Counted from the stretch's first letter, positions 1 to 7,424 are shown. The stretch is 11,549 bases of DNA from a bacterium (GCA_022839105.1 JALHDH010000102.1:1-11549); one strand, 5' to 3'. Numbers and translations: made by a program. The notes: generated by a model not told the origin, from the sequence alone.

Positions 1-1506
1 CACCACGATGCGCCCGGTCTGGGGGGCCTGGAGGACCGGCTGGTCATCCAGGTAGTCGATGAAGACGTCGCGGGCGAAGTCGAAACGGTCCTGCAGGGTG
101 CCCTTGGTCAGGGCCTTGGCCCCGTCGCCGCCACCCGCCATGAACTCGGTGGTGGCCACGGTGTAGGTGGCGTTCGGGTCGAGGGCCTTGCCGCCCACCT
201 TCACTTCCAGGACCTTCTTGTTGGCCAGGTCGACCTTGACCTGGGCCCCGGAGACCTGCATCGGGCTTTCGGGGTTGGTCAGAAGGCCCTGACCCATCAG
301 TTCCATCAGGTCCGATCCCTTCAGGCTGACGCGAACGACCTGGTCGTCGAAGGGCAGGATGCGGAAGATGGCGCCACGGTTGACGTCCCCGCCGGGCAAC
401 TGCTCGTCGCGGATGCCGCCCCAGTTGTACACGGCCACGTCCGAGCCGGTCTTGACGCGCATGGCGTCGGCGATCGCGTTGCCCAGGGTCGAGTCGAGCT
501 GCCCCTCGGAGTAGCGCTTGTACAGATCGGACCCGGTCTTGCCGACCAGTTGGGCCATCAGCGGCTTGACGCGGGTGTTGTACTTCTCGACGATGGCCAC
601 GACGGTGGGATCCGGCTCCAGGCCGGCCTTGTCGTTGATCTCCACCAGACGCGATTCGACGCCCACCACCTGGTGGGTCCGGGTGTCGACGGTCATCTCG
701 ACCACGCCGGCGAAACGGCCGTAGCGATCGGCCTGCACGATATGGGTCCGAGGGCCGACGCGCTCGGCCTTGTCGGTCTTGGAGTGGCTATGGCCCCCGA
801 CGATCAGGTTGATCTGCGGGACAGCCAGGGCCAGTTGCCGGTCGGCCTCCAGGCCCTGATGGGTGAGCGCCACGATATAGCGGGCCCCCTGCCTGCGCAT
901 CTGGGGCAGGAACTCCCGGACCGTGGCTGCCGGGTCGAGGAACTTGTAGTCCGCGGTGTTCCCGGCCTTGACCACCGTCGGGGTCTCGGGGGAGAGCAGG
1001 CCGATCACGCCCACGGCCACGCCGTTCACCCGGAAGACCTGGAACGGCTTGAAGGGACGGTTGCCCTTGGCATCGACCACGTTGGCCACCAGGATGGGGT
1101 ACTCGGCCTTGGCGACCATGTTGTGCAGGACCTTCGGGCCCCAGTCGAATTCGTGGTTCCCGATGGTTCCGGCGGCGGGCTTCATCGAGTTCAGGGCGAC
1201 CCACATCGGCTCGCCGTGGAAGGTGTTGGAGAGCGGGGTCCCCTGGGCGACATCCCCGGCGTCCAGGTACATCACCGCACCGGGATGCTGGGCGCGAAGC
1301 TGGCGGAGAAGGGTGGCGATGCGGGTCAGGCCGCCGCGACCCTTGGAGTCCGGCTCGACGTTGCCGTGAAGGTCGTTGGTGTGCAGGATCACGATCTTCC
1401 TGGTCCCCTGGGAGGCCGGAGCCTCGGCCTGGACCGGTGGGGCCATCGAACCGGCCAGCAGCACGGCCAGGCCCAGAGCCAGGGTGCGAAGGATGGGAAT
1501 CTTCAT
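1..1506 (-). CDS. Secreted 5'-nucleotidase / UshA-family metallophosphoesterase (3' end outside window)
   Basis: Likely hydrolyses nucleoside 5'-monophosphates or related phosphoesters outside the cytoplasm, for nucleotide salvage and phosphate supply. The 502 visible residues start with a signal peptide: basic n-region, hydrophobic core at about 8-20, and a VQA cleavage site ending near residue 27. The calcineurin-like metallophosphatase domain carries all the usual metal-ligand blocks: HTNDLHG (42-48), LDAGD (81-85), GNHEFD (116-121), LTH (214-216) and GGHSH (237-241). The C-terminal 5'-nucleotidase domain follows, with YNWGGIRDE, a PFDDQVV strand and the substrate-pocket segment FMAGGGDG. 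The reading frame is still open at base 1, so the last residues are missing. The ATG at 1506 is preceded by AAAGGAG, but 13 nt away, which is longer than usual. The gene is divergent from the gamma-glutamyltransferase. Family assignment is firm; exact substrate is not, since UDP-sugar and 2',3'-cyclic nucleotide hydrolases share this architecture. Confidence 0.93.
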   Translation of the reverse strand, partial: MKIPILRTLALGLAVLLAGSMAPPVQAEAPASQGTRKIVILHTNDLHGNVEPDSKGRGGLTRIATLLRQLRAQHPGAVMYLDAGDVAQGTPLSNTFHGEPMWVALNSMKPAAGTIGNHEFDWGPKVLHNMVAKAEYPILVANVVDAKGNRPFKPFQVFRVNGVAVGVIGLLSPETPTVVKAGNTADYKFLDPAATVREFLPQMRRQGARYIVALTHQGLEADRQLALAVPQINLIVGGHSHSKTDKAERVGPRTHIVQADRYGRFAGVVEMTVDTRTHQVVGVESRLVEINDKAGLEPDPTVVAIVEKYNTRVKPLMAQLVGKTGSDLYKRYSEGQLDSTLGNAIADAMRVKTGSDVAVYNWGGIRDEQLPGGDVNRGAIFRILPFDDQVVRVSLKGSDLMELMGQGLLTNPESPMQVSGAQVKVDLANKKVLEVKVGGKALDPNATYTVATTEFMAGGGDGAKALTKGTLQDRFDFARDVFIDYLDDQPVLQAPQTGRIVV

Positions 1507-1750
1507 CTCGGGCGCAATTCTCCTTTGCGGCCTGCAGTTCCCGATGGATGGGCGCTCGAGGCGGATCGGGAGAGGCCGGATTTGCGGTCTTGTGGGACAA
1601 GAGCCGCCGATTGGCGCCCTGACTTCCCCATGCGGATCCCAGGATCCTGCGATTCAGGTGCGCCTCCTTGAACTCGCGAGCAGACGGGCCCATCATCCTC
1701 GATCCGCCGTTGTGCCAGGGTCCGGCCGGAGGCCCCCCGAAGAAGACCCC
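1507..1750. other. Divergent intergenic region between nucleotidase and GGT
   Basis: These 244 bp separate two divergent genes and should hold both promoters. Two short symmetric sites are visible. One is TCTTGT-ggg-ACAAGA at 1588-1602. The other is GGATCC-ca-GGATCC at 1634-1647. Either could be a regulator site, but such short palindromes arise by chance in GC-rich DNA. I see no RNA gene or credible small ORF. Confidence 0.5.
1668..1696 (+). promoter_or_regulatory. Possible promoter for the gamma-glutamyltransferase gene
   Basis: TTGAAC at 1668-1673 and CATCAT at 1691-1696 are separated by 17 bp, which would place transcription start near 1703, about 48 nt before the ATG at 1751. The -35 box is a fair match to the sigma-70 consensus and the -10 box a weak one (4 of 6). 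Confidence 0.3.
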
Positions 1751-3388
1751 ATGGAACCTTTGAGACTTCCCGAGCCTCAGGTGCCCGCCTGGGGCACCCG
1801 AGGGGTGGCCGCCTGCGACCACGAGGCAGCCGCCCGGGCCGCCCTGGAGGTCCTGGACCAGGGCGGGAACGCGGTGGACGCGGCCGTGACGATGTCCATG
1901 GCCCTGGGGGTGCTCTGCCCCAACTACACAGGAATCGGCGGCGGCGGCTTCATGCTGATCTGGAAGCCGGGGATGGAAGCCCCAGCGGTCCTGGACTATC
2001 GCGAGACCGCTCCGGACCGGGCCTATACCGGAATGTTCGCCACCCGCAGCCAGGCCAGCACCCGTGGCGCCCTGGCGGTGGCGGTGCCGGGTCTGGTGGC
2101 AGGCCTGGCCGAGGCGCTGGCCCGATTCGGGACCCTGCCCTGGGCCAGCCTGCTGGCGCCGGCGATCCGGATCGCCGAGGAGGGAACCCCGGTTCCCTGG
2201 AACCTGGTCCGCTGCATCCGGGACCGGGCGAGGATGCTCGGGATGTACCGCGAGGCCTCACGGCTCTTCCTGGGCCCGGATGGACAGGGGCTGCGTCCCG
2301 GTGAAGCCTGGCGCTTCCCGGACCTGGCGGCCACCTTGAGCCGCCTGGCCCGAGAAGGCCCTCGGGAATTCTACGAAGGCGAGACGGCCCGGCGGGTGGT
2401 GGCCGAGATCCAGCGCGGCCGAGGCTGCCTCTCGCTGCGGGACCTGGCCCGGTATCGCCCGATCTGGCGGGAGGCCCTGCGCGGAAGCTACAGGGGCTAC
2501 GAGGTCTACACCCTGCCCCCACCCTCGGGAGGAGGAATCCAGGTCCTCCAGATGCTCACCCTCCTCGAACCTTTCGACTTTCCGCCTCAAGAGGCGGGCT
2601 CGGCTGCGACCTTCCACCTGCAGGCCGAGGCCATGCGGATGAGCTTTGCCGAACGCGCCACCTGCCTGACCGACCCGGACTTCCACCCGGTGCCGGTCGA
2701 GGAACTGCTGGATTCGCAGCGCCTGAGGCGCCTGAGCGCCGAGCTGGATCCCGCCCGGACCCGAAGGCTGGAGGAACCCAACCGGCTCACCCCTCCGTTG
2801 CTGGCCCCGCAGAGCACGGCCTCCTTTGCGGTGACCGACCCGGACGGAGGATGGGTCGTGGCCACCGAATCGGTCAACCTCTGGTTCGGCTCGCTGGTGG
2901 TCCCCCCGGGGACCGGAATCGTCCTGAACAACGTGATGGACGACTTCAGCCGGGTTCCGGGCACCCCGGACGCCTTCGGCCTGGTCAGCTCCGGACGCAA
3001 CCGGATTCAACCGGGCAAGAGGCCGGCCTCTTCCAGCGCTCCGGTCCTGGTCTTCCGCGAGGGGCGCCCCCGCATGGCCGTGGGCTCGGCCGGGGGGCCG
3101 CGAATCCCGACCTCGGTGCTCCACGTGCTGATGAACGTCCTGGACCACGGCCAGAATCCGCATCGGGCCCTGGAGCACCCTCGGGTCCACCACCAGTGGT
3201 TGCCCGACGAGATCGCCGTCGAGCCGAAAGTCCCCCGCGACGTCCGCAAGACGCTCCGGCGCATGGGGCACCGGGTGGTCCAGGGGCCCGAACGCAGCCA
3301 CGCGGTCTGCGTGCTGCGCGCGGGAGCCGAGCAGGTCTTCCTGGCCGCCGGAGACCCCCGCTCGGGGGGAGGCGCGGCGGGTTACTGA
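1751..3388 (+). CDS. Gamma-glutamyltransferase family protein (Ntn hydrolase), no signal peptide
   Basis: A 545-residue GGT-family enzyme expected to cleave the gamma-glutamyl bond of glutathione or similar compounds and pass the group to water or an amine. The family matures by self-cleavage before a Thr, which becomes the nucleophile. Thr356 fits this role (in PQSTASFAVTD), giving a large subunit of about 355 residues and a small one of about 190. From remembered E. coli GGT, equivalents of the key residues keep a constant offset of 35: Thr391/Thr356, Asn411/Asn376, Asp433/Asp398, Ser462-Ser463/Ser427-Ser428 and Gly483-Gly484/Gly448-Gly449. The carboxylate-binding Arg is Arg84 in DYRETAP, and the protein ends with the typical DPRSGGGAAGY. 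E. coli Thr409 is replaced by Ser374. Unlike classical periplasmic GGT there is no signal peptide; the frame stays open upstream but encodes nothing hydrophobic. The ATG at 1751 was chosen because family similarity begins about 15 residues later; GAAGAAG upstream is only a weak ribosome site. Some relatives are acylases or cytosolic hydrolases, so the substrate is open. Confidence 0.92.
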   Translation: MEPLRLPEPQVPAWGTRGVAACDHEAAARAALEVLDQGGNAVDAAVTMSMALGVLCPNYTGIGGGGFMLIWKPGMEAPAVLDYRETAPDRAYTGMFATRSQASTRGALAVAVPGLVAGLAEALARFGTLPWASLLAPAIRIAEEGTPVPWNLVRCIRDRARMLGMYREASRLFLGPDGQGLRPGEAWRFPDLAATLSRLAREGPREFYEGETARRVVAEIQRGRGCLSLRDLARYRPIWREALRGSYRGYEVYTLPPPSGGGIQVLQMLTLLEPFDFPPQEAGSAATFHLQAEAMRMSFAERATCLTDPDFHPVPVEELLDSQRLRRLSAELDPARTRRLEEPNRLTPPLLAPQSTASFAVTDPDGGWVVATESVNLWFGSLVVPPGTGIVLNNVMDDFSRVPGTPDAFGLVSSGRNRIQPGKRPASSSAPVLVFREGRPRMAVGSAGGPRIPTSVLHVLMNVLDHGQNPHRALEHPRVHHQWLPDEIAVEPKVPRDVRKTLRRMGHRVVQGPERSHAVCVLRAGAEQVFLAAGDPRSGGGAAGY

Positions 3389-4440
3389 GCGCTGCGGCGC
3401 AGGTCCTTGACCCAGATGTTCATGTCCTCGTAGCCGCCGTGGATGTCGCAGTTGTTGACCAGGCGGCCATTGAACTCGTAACCGAGCTGGTAGAAGACCA
3501 TGTTCATCCCGAAGCTGCGGGCCCGGGCCATGGTGTAGGAGCAGAAGTACTCCCGTCGGCGCAACTCTTCCTCAAGGAGCTTCAGAAGCACGCTCATCAG
3601 CCCGCGCCCCCGGGCCTGAGGCCTGGTCGCGCAGTCGGTCAGTTCGGCCGCCCTGAGGTCCGGGCGCAACTCGGCGCTGGCCGCCGAGACGATCTGGCCC
3701 TCGTGGATGCAGACCGCGAAGAGGCACTCGCTCTCGAAGATATGCTCGAGATAGGAGGCGTGGATCAGCGGGGTCGGGTAGGTCTGGAAGATGGTCTGGT
3801 AGAGCTCGGTGAGCTCGGCGATGTCCTCCCTGCGGGCCAGGCGGAACTCGTGCCCCTCGGGGAGGGGCCGCCTGGAAGGGCGGACCTCGCGGGACATGAG
3901 ATCCTCGATCAGCAGGATCTCCTGCATCATGCAGTGCGAGGTCAGGCGCTCCTGGGAACGGAACTTGGACATCACCAGGGCATCGCTGCCGTTCTGGTAG
4001 TACTTCAGGATCGCTTCCAGCACGTAGCCGTGGCGAAGGAAGCGCTCCCAGTCATGGGCGTGGGCCATGCACAGGATCTTGTCGAACCCGTTGGCCTCGG
4101 CCAGCCAGCGCAGCTTCAGGACCAGCGCGTCGTAGTCGGTGGCCTCGTAGCTGTAGACGCGGAGGCGTTGATTGTACTGGTCCAGGAAGACCCGGGCGGT
4201 GAAGCCCTCGCCCGAGATGGTGTGCTCGATCCCATAGACCACCCCGAAGGCGCGGACGCTCTGTCCCTCATCCAGGACCAGTTCGACCACCCCCAGGGGA
4301 GCCCGCTCCTTGATCGGCACCAGGTCGATGTCCTCGACCAGTTCCGTGTTCGAGGCACAGGACGAAGGTGGGGGGGGGTCGGCCGGAAGGGCTACGACAG
4401 AGGGAGTCTCCAGGGTCGCGGCATAGTCTGAATCATCCAT
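3382..4440 (-). CDS. ablB: Putative beta-lysine N-acetyltransferase (GNAT family)
   Basis: AblB acetylates the epsilon-amino group of beta-lysine with acetyl-CoA to make the compatible solute N-epsilon-acetyl-beta-lysine; its partner AblA (lysine 2,3-aminomutase) makes beta-lysine. The 352-residue product has the two-part family layout. An N-terminal domain (about 72-168) contains HGYVLEAILKYY and the family-like stretch NGSDALVMSKF followed by ERLTS. A GNAT domain (about 196-345) has the acetyl-CoA loop QARGRG at 275-280 and ends in CDIHGGYEDMNIWVK. The first 65-70 residues, including a PPPP tract, look extra to the family. The ATG at 4440 is well supported by AAAAGGA five bases upstream. 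The gene lies 82 bp downstream of mocA-yqeB on the same strand, so it may share that transcript. Its stop overlaps the convergent GGT stop by 7 bp. No ablA is visible. The specific activity is inferred from family resemblance. Confidence 0.85.
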   Translation of the reverse strand: MDDSDYAATLETPSVVALPADPPPPSSCASNTELVEDIDLVPIKERAPLGVVELVLDEGQSVRAFGVVYGIEHTISGEGFTARVFLDQYNQRLRVYSYEATDYDALVLKLRWLAEANGFDKILCMAHAHDWERFLRHGYVLEAILKYYQNGSDALVMSKFRSQERLTSHCMMQEILLIEDLMSREVRPSRRPLPEGHEFRLARREDIAELTELYQTIFQTYPTPLIHASYLEHIFESECLFAVCIHEGQIVSAASAELRPDLRAAELTDCATRPQARGRGLMSVLLKLLEEELRRREYFCSYTMARARSFGMNMVFYQLGYEFNGRLVNNCDIHGGYEDMNIWVKDLRRSAQ

Positions 4441-4485
4441 GCCGATCCTTTTCTGTGGACCGGTCGGCAAACCCTGTCCGCATCG

Positions 4486-4500
4486 GGATCTTTTCGATCC
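4486..4500. repeat. Short stem-loop upstream of ablB
   Basis: GGATC-ttttc-GATCC forms a 5-bp stem, with a GAAAA loop when read on the minus strand, in the 82-bp gap between the mocA-yqeB stop and the ablB start. It lacks a T-tract on either side, so it is not a standard intrinsic terminator. It might be a processing or pausing site, or chance. Confidence 0.3.
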
Positions 4501-4522
4501 GCGCAAGCCAAGAGCCCAGACC

Positions 4523-5938
4523 TCACAGAACTTCAGACCCAGAAACCATGGAGCCGTCCAGGACGGTTCTGGACCCGAAATACCCGCGCATGATGGCCTC
4601 CAGGACCCCGCCGGCCACCGCCCGGGACTTGTCCGAGAGGGTGCGGAAGTCGACCTTCTCCCCCCGGGGGTCGACATCGGCGATCTTCTCGCCGGAGCGG
4701 ACCTCCAGACCGTCGTGCAGGAGGCCCCGCAAGAGGCCATCCAGCGGCGAGTCGACCGGACTCGAGCCCACCCGCCCCAGCCTCTCTCCCCGCGTCACCA
4801 GAGAGCCGATCTCCCGTTCGACCCGAAAGAGCCCGGCGACCGGCGACCGCACCACCCGCCTGGCCCCCTCCCCGCCCAGGACCCCGGGAATCCCCGTATC
4901 CGGAAGAGCCGCACCGGTCGCCAGGACGCGTCCCAGATCGTGGCCCCGCTGGGTCTCGACGACGAAGTCCACATCCGCACCGGCGACGAATCCCGGTCCC
5001 AGGCCGACGACGACCGGGGCCTGCTGGCGACGGGTGTCCCGGTTGAGCTTCAGCATCCGGGCATCCACCAGGACCCCGGGTTCGAGCCTCTCCAGGAAGA
5101 GGGCTTCCGGATCCACCAGCACGGCGATCTCTCCAGGACAGGCCTGGGGTTCCTCGACCAGACGGGCCGGAACCCCTTCGACCTGGACCTGCCCCTGATA
5201 GACGGCCTCCGCGAAACAGACCGTCCGCCGGATCATCCGAGGTTGAGGCAATTCCAGGATCACCACGGGAAATCCGGAGACGAAGAGGCGGTGGGCCACC
5301 CCGCTGGCCAGGTCTCCTCCCCCGCGAAGGACGACCCGGGGCAATCCCTCGCGCCCGGACAGGCGCATGAGATCCCCGGGGCGGTCGACGTCGCGCAGGA
5401 TCCCCGGGGAATCCACCGGAACCAGCAGGACCTGGCGGGGGTCCGCCTGCAGGATCCCCGCAGCCCCCGAATCCCCCTCCAGGGCCCGCAACTGATCGAA
5501 GCGGGCCCGCCGGAAGAGGACCGGATGCCCCCGCCTGCCCTCGAAGACCGGCGCCACCACGGTGCATCCGGTCTTCCCGGCCTCTTCGATCAAGCGGTCC
5601 ACGACCTGCGGCGGGACGCCCGGGAGATCGCCCAGGGCCACCAGGACGGCCTCGGCCTCGGGGGCCGCCTCCAGGCCGCAGGCCAGCGAGGAGGCCATCC
5701 CCGTCTGCCAGTCCGGGTTGCGCGCCAGGCGGACCCGATCCCCCTCGGGGAGCCTGAGCTGCGCCAGGACCCGCTCGGCTTCACACCCCAGCACCAGCAC
5801 GACCGAATCCACCCGGGAGGCCAGCAGACGATCCAGGGCGTGCTGGAGCATGGGGGTTCCCCGCATGGGGAGCAGTTGCTTCAGGCGCCCCATGCGGCGG
5901 CCCGCACCCGCGGCCAGGAGAAGCGCGACCGTCTTCAT
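4523..5938 (-). CDS. MocA-YqeB fusion: molybdopterin cytidylyltransferase joined to a selenium-dependent Mo-hydroxylase maturation protein
   Basis: One 471-residue protein joins two accessory factors usually encoded separately. Residues 1-195 are a MocA/YgfJ-type nucleotidyltransferase, which uses CTP to make molybdopterin cytosine dinucleotide. It shows LLLAAGAGRRMG...KQLLP (7-24), the metal-binding region GDLPGVPP (103-110), GRRGHPVLF (134-142) and the terminal DVDRPGDL (183-190). Residues 200-455 are YqeB (EF2563 family): VVLRGGGDLASG (202-213), ILELPQPRMIRRTVCFAEAVY (227-247, split by variation), GLGPGF, ETQRGHDLGRV, then a lipoyl/barrel-sandwich-like part with SPVAGLFRVEREIG, LLRGLLHDG and DVDPRGEKVDF, ending SDKSRAVAGGVLEAI. 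There is no frameshift between the halves. The ATG at 5938 has GGAGG seven bases upstream, inside yqeC, and overlaps the yqeC stop as ATGA, indicating translational coupling. In E. coli yqeB, yqeC and mocA are separate neighbours, which supports a joint role. What YqeB does chemically is not established. Confidence 0.92.
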   Translation of the reverse strand: MKTVALLLAAGAGRRMGRLKQLLPMRGTPMLQHALDRLLASRVDSVVLVLGCEAERVLAQLRLPEGDRVRLARNPDWQTGMASSLACGLEAAPEAEAVLVALGDLPGVPPQVVDRLIEEAGKTGCTVVAPVFEGRRGHPVLFRRARFDQLRALEGDSGAAGILQADPRQVLLVPVDSPGILRDVDRPGDLMRLSGREGLPRVVLRGGGDLASGVAHRLFVSGFPVVILELPQPRMIRRTVCFAEAVYQGQVQVEGVPARLVEEPQACPGEIAVLVDPEALFLERLEPGVLVDARMLKLNRDTRRQQAPVVVGLGPGFVAGADVDFVVETQRGHDLGRVLATGAALPDTGIPGVLGGEGARRVVRSPVAGLFRVEREIGSLVTRGERLGRVGSSPVDSPLDGLLRGLLHDGLEVRSGEKIADVDPRGEKVDFRTLSDKSRAVAGGVLEAIMRGYFGSRTVLDGSMVSGSEVL

Positions 5939-6684
5939 CCCAGAACCTCCAGCCCATCCTCGGACTGAGCGGCGATCCGGTCGACCCGACCGCGAAAACG
6001 GGCGGCCAGGTCGCGCAGGACCTCCGGGCCGACCGCCCGGGCCTGGCTCAAGACCAGGATGCGTCTGCCCGGGGGCAGGAGCTCCAGGTAGGCTCCGGCG
6101 ATCTGCTCGAGATCCTCGAGTTCCAGGCGATGTCCGCTCTTCCAGCCGAAGCGCTGCCCCATCAAGGCGGCCCGGTGCACCTCCCCCTCCAGGACCCGGC
6201 TTCCCAGGGCCTTCATTCCCAGGACCGAGACCCCGACGTTGCTGCGCGGGAAGAAGACGGGTTCATGCGGAGCGTGGGCCTTGGCGGGAAGGGTCCTGGA
6301 GCCATCGACCTCGGCCGCCAGGAGGGCCAGACCGGGGAGTTCGGCCAACCGATCCACCTCCTCCGGCAGAAGTCCCCTGAGCTTGGAGTCCCCCGGCTCG
6401 AAGCGCCCGGTCAGCAGGCGTCGGGGCGCGGGAAGCCGGTCCCAGGCCAGGCGGAACTCTTCGACGGAGCGGAAGGGAAGGAAGGGGGGATCCCGGGGAT
6501 CTCCGGGAGCCGCCATATGGGTCGTGGTGGTCAGGAGCACGTCCGCCACGGCATCCCAGGCCAGGCGCCGCAGCAGCGTGGTCTTGCCCCCGCTCCCCAT
6601 GATCGAGACCCGATCTCCCTCCTTCAGCCCCAGGACGCTCCAGGCCGACTGGTCAGGGTTCCCGTCTTTCCGCGTGGTTCGCAT
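5935..6684 (-). CDS. yqeC: YqeC, putative selenium-dependent molybdenum hydroxylase accessory protein
   Basis: YqeC is a predicted P-loop protein found with yqeB, selD and selenium-dependent molybdenum hydroxylases; its reaction is not established. The 249-residue product shows the family marks: the nucleotide-binding loop GSGGKTT at 30-36, the TTTTHM segment at 52-57, EVDGSRTLPAKAHAPHEPV in 125-143, and VLGMKALG...EVHRAAL at 154-174. Length is normal for the family. The ATG at 6684 follows GGGGAGG four bases upstream, a strong ribosome site. It is the first gene of the minus-strand run; its TGA overlaps the ATG of mocA-yqeB by 4 bp. It is divergent from the translin-like gene, with 75 bp between. 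The hydroxylase these proteins would serve is not in the window. Confidence 0.9.
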   Translation of the reverse strand: MRTTRKDGNPDQSAWSVLGLKEGDRVSIMGSGGKTTLLRRLAWDAVADVLLTTTTHMAAPGDPRDPPFLPFRSVEEFRLAWDRLPAPRRLLTGRFEPGDSKLRGLLPEEVDRLAELPGLALLAAEVDGSRTLPAKAHAPHEPVFFPRSNVGVSVLGMKALGSRVLEGEVHRAALMGQRFGWKSGHRLELEDLEQIAGAYLELLPPGRRILVLSQARAVGPEVLRDLAARFRGRVDRIAAQSEDGLEVLG

Positions 6685-6759
6685 GGCGCCTCCCCTTCTG
6701 CACCGGCAAGGTGGATTCCCCGTGGAGGGGGCCCGGACGATTCACCGAAGCGCGAGCCC
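6685..6759. promoter_or_regulatory. 75-bp divergent promoter region, yqeC / translin-like gene
   Basis: Two divergent genes start at either end, so promoters for both must lie here or inside the opposite coding regions. I find no convincing -35/-10 pair on either strand. GGGGAGG next to yqeC is its ribosome site. CCCC-gtgga-GGGG at 6718-6730 can form a small stem ahead of the translin-like gene. Confidence 0.4.
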
Positions 6760-7401
6760 ATGAGCAAGAACCAGCTTCACGAAGTGGTCGGCCAGATCAG
6801 CCGACAGATGGAAGAGGCCGACGCCGCCCGCGAACGCGGCCTGACCATGCACCGGAGGTCGATCCGCGAGTCCAGCCTGGCCATCCGGGCCATCCACCGT
6901 CTCGAGCCCGACCAGGCCCGCCAGCACCTGGAAGACTCCCGTCAGGCCCTGGACCAGGTCCGCGCCGAGCTGCAGGCGCACCCCGAGGTGTACTACGCCG
7001 GCTTCCTCCAGGATGCCGAGAAGGAATTCGCCGAGGCCAGCCTGACCTTCGAGCTGGTCACCGGATCGCGCTTCCCTCCACCCGAGGAGCTGCAGGTCGG
7101 CAACGCCCCCTACCTCAACGGCCTGGCCGAAGCGGTCGGAGAGCTTCGCCGCCATATCCTGGACCGGATGCGCGGAGGCGAGATCGAGACCGCCGAGAGA
7201 TTGCTGGGCCTGATGGACGAGATCTTCTGCGTTCTCACCACCGTGGACTTCCCCGACGCGATCACCCGAGGCCTGCGGCGCTCCACGGACGTCGCCCGCG
7301 GGTGCCTGGAGAAGACCCGCGGAGACCTGACCGCGCACTATGGACACCTGCACCTGGAGCGCGAGATCGGCCGACTCCGGGCCCAGCTCTCCGGGAGCTG
7401 A
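6760..7401 (+). CDS. Translin-family protein (prokaryotic translin/TRAX-like)
   Basis: A 213-residue, almost wholly helical protein matching the prokaryotic translin family, related to eukaryotic translin and TRAX, which form the C3PO ribonuclease. An N-terminal helix pair (27-72) carries the pattern RRSIRESSLAIRAIHR. The next helix (80-101) carries EFAEA; the C-terminal part has VDFPDAITRGLRRSTDVARG followed by LEKTRGDLT (162-191), the family's most typical stretch. In TRAX the RNA-cutting acidic residues lie in an EYVEA helix and a later Asp. Here Glu89 and Glu92 sit in the matching EFAEA, and Asp153 in LMDEIF is a candidate for the third; this alignment is from memory. A nuclease or single-strand nucleic-acid-binding role is therefore possible but inferred. 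The ATG at 6760 fits the family N terminus; its ribosome site (GAAG) is weak. It stands alone between a divergent and a convergent neighbour. Confidence 0.83.
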   Translation: MSKNQLHEVVGQISRQMEEADAARERGLTMHRRSIRESSLAIRAIHRLEPDQARQHLEDSRQALDQVRAELQAHPEVYYAGFLQDAEKEFAEASLTFELVTGSRFPPPEELQVGNAPYLNGLAEAVGELRRHILDRMRGGEIETAERLLGLMDEIFCVLTTVDFPDAITRGLRRSTDVARGCLEKTRGDLTAHYGHLHLEREIGRLRAQLSGS

Positions 7402-7424
7402 GCCCGCCCCCCCGGGGCCGAACC

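Noticed and set aside
1588..1647. Operator palindromes between nucleotidase and GGT
   Set aside because: Six-bp arms are too short to support a regulator site alone; kept only as a note in the intergenic entry.
788..1822. Long open frames antisense to the nucleotidase, such as 788-1822 minus (another frame) and 550-1671 plus
   Set aside because: Their translations are low-complexity Arg/Pro/Gly shadows typical of GC-rich DNA. The minus frame from 1506 carries a complete set of 5'-nucleotidase motifs.
2851..5968. Plus-strand open frames opposite ablB and mocA-yqeB (2851-4431 and 4439-5968)
   Set aside because: No family motifs, biased Gly/Arg/Gln/Asp composition, and they lie opposite clearly assigned genes.
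7402..7424. Bidirectional terminator between the translin-like and LCP genes
   Set aside because: Only 23 bp, C/G runs without a clear stem plus T-tract.
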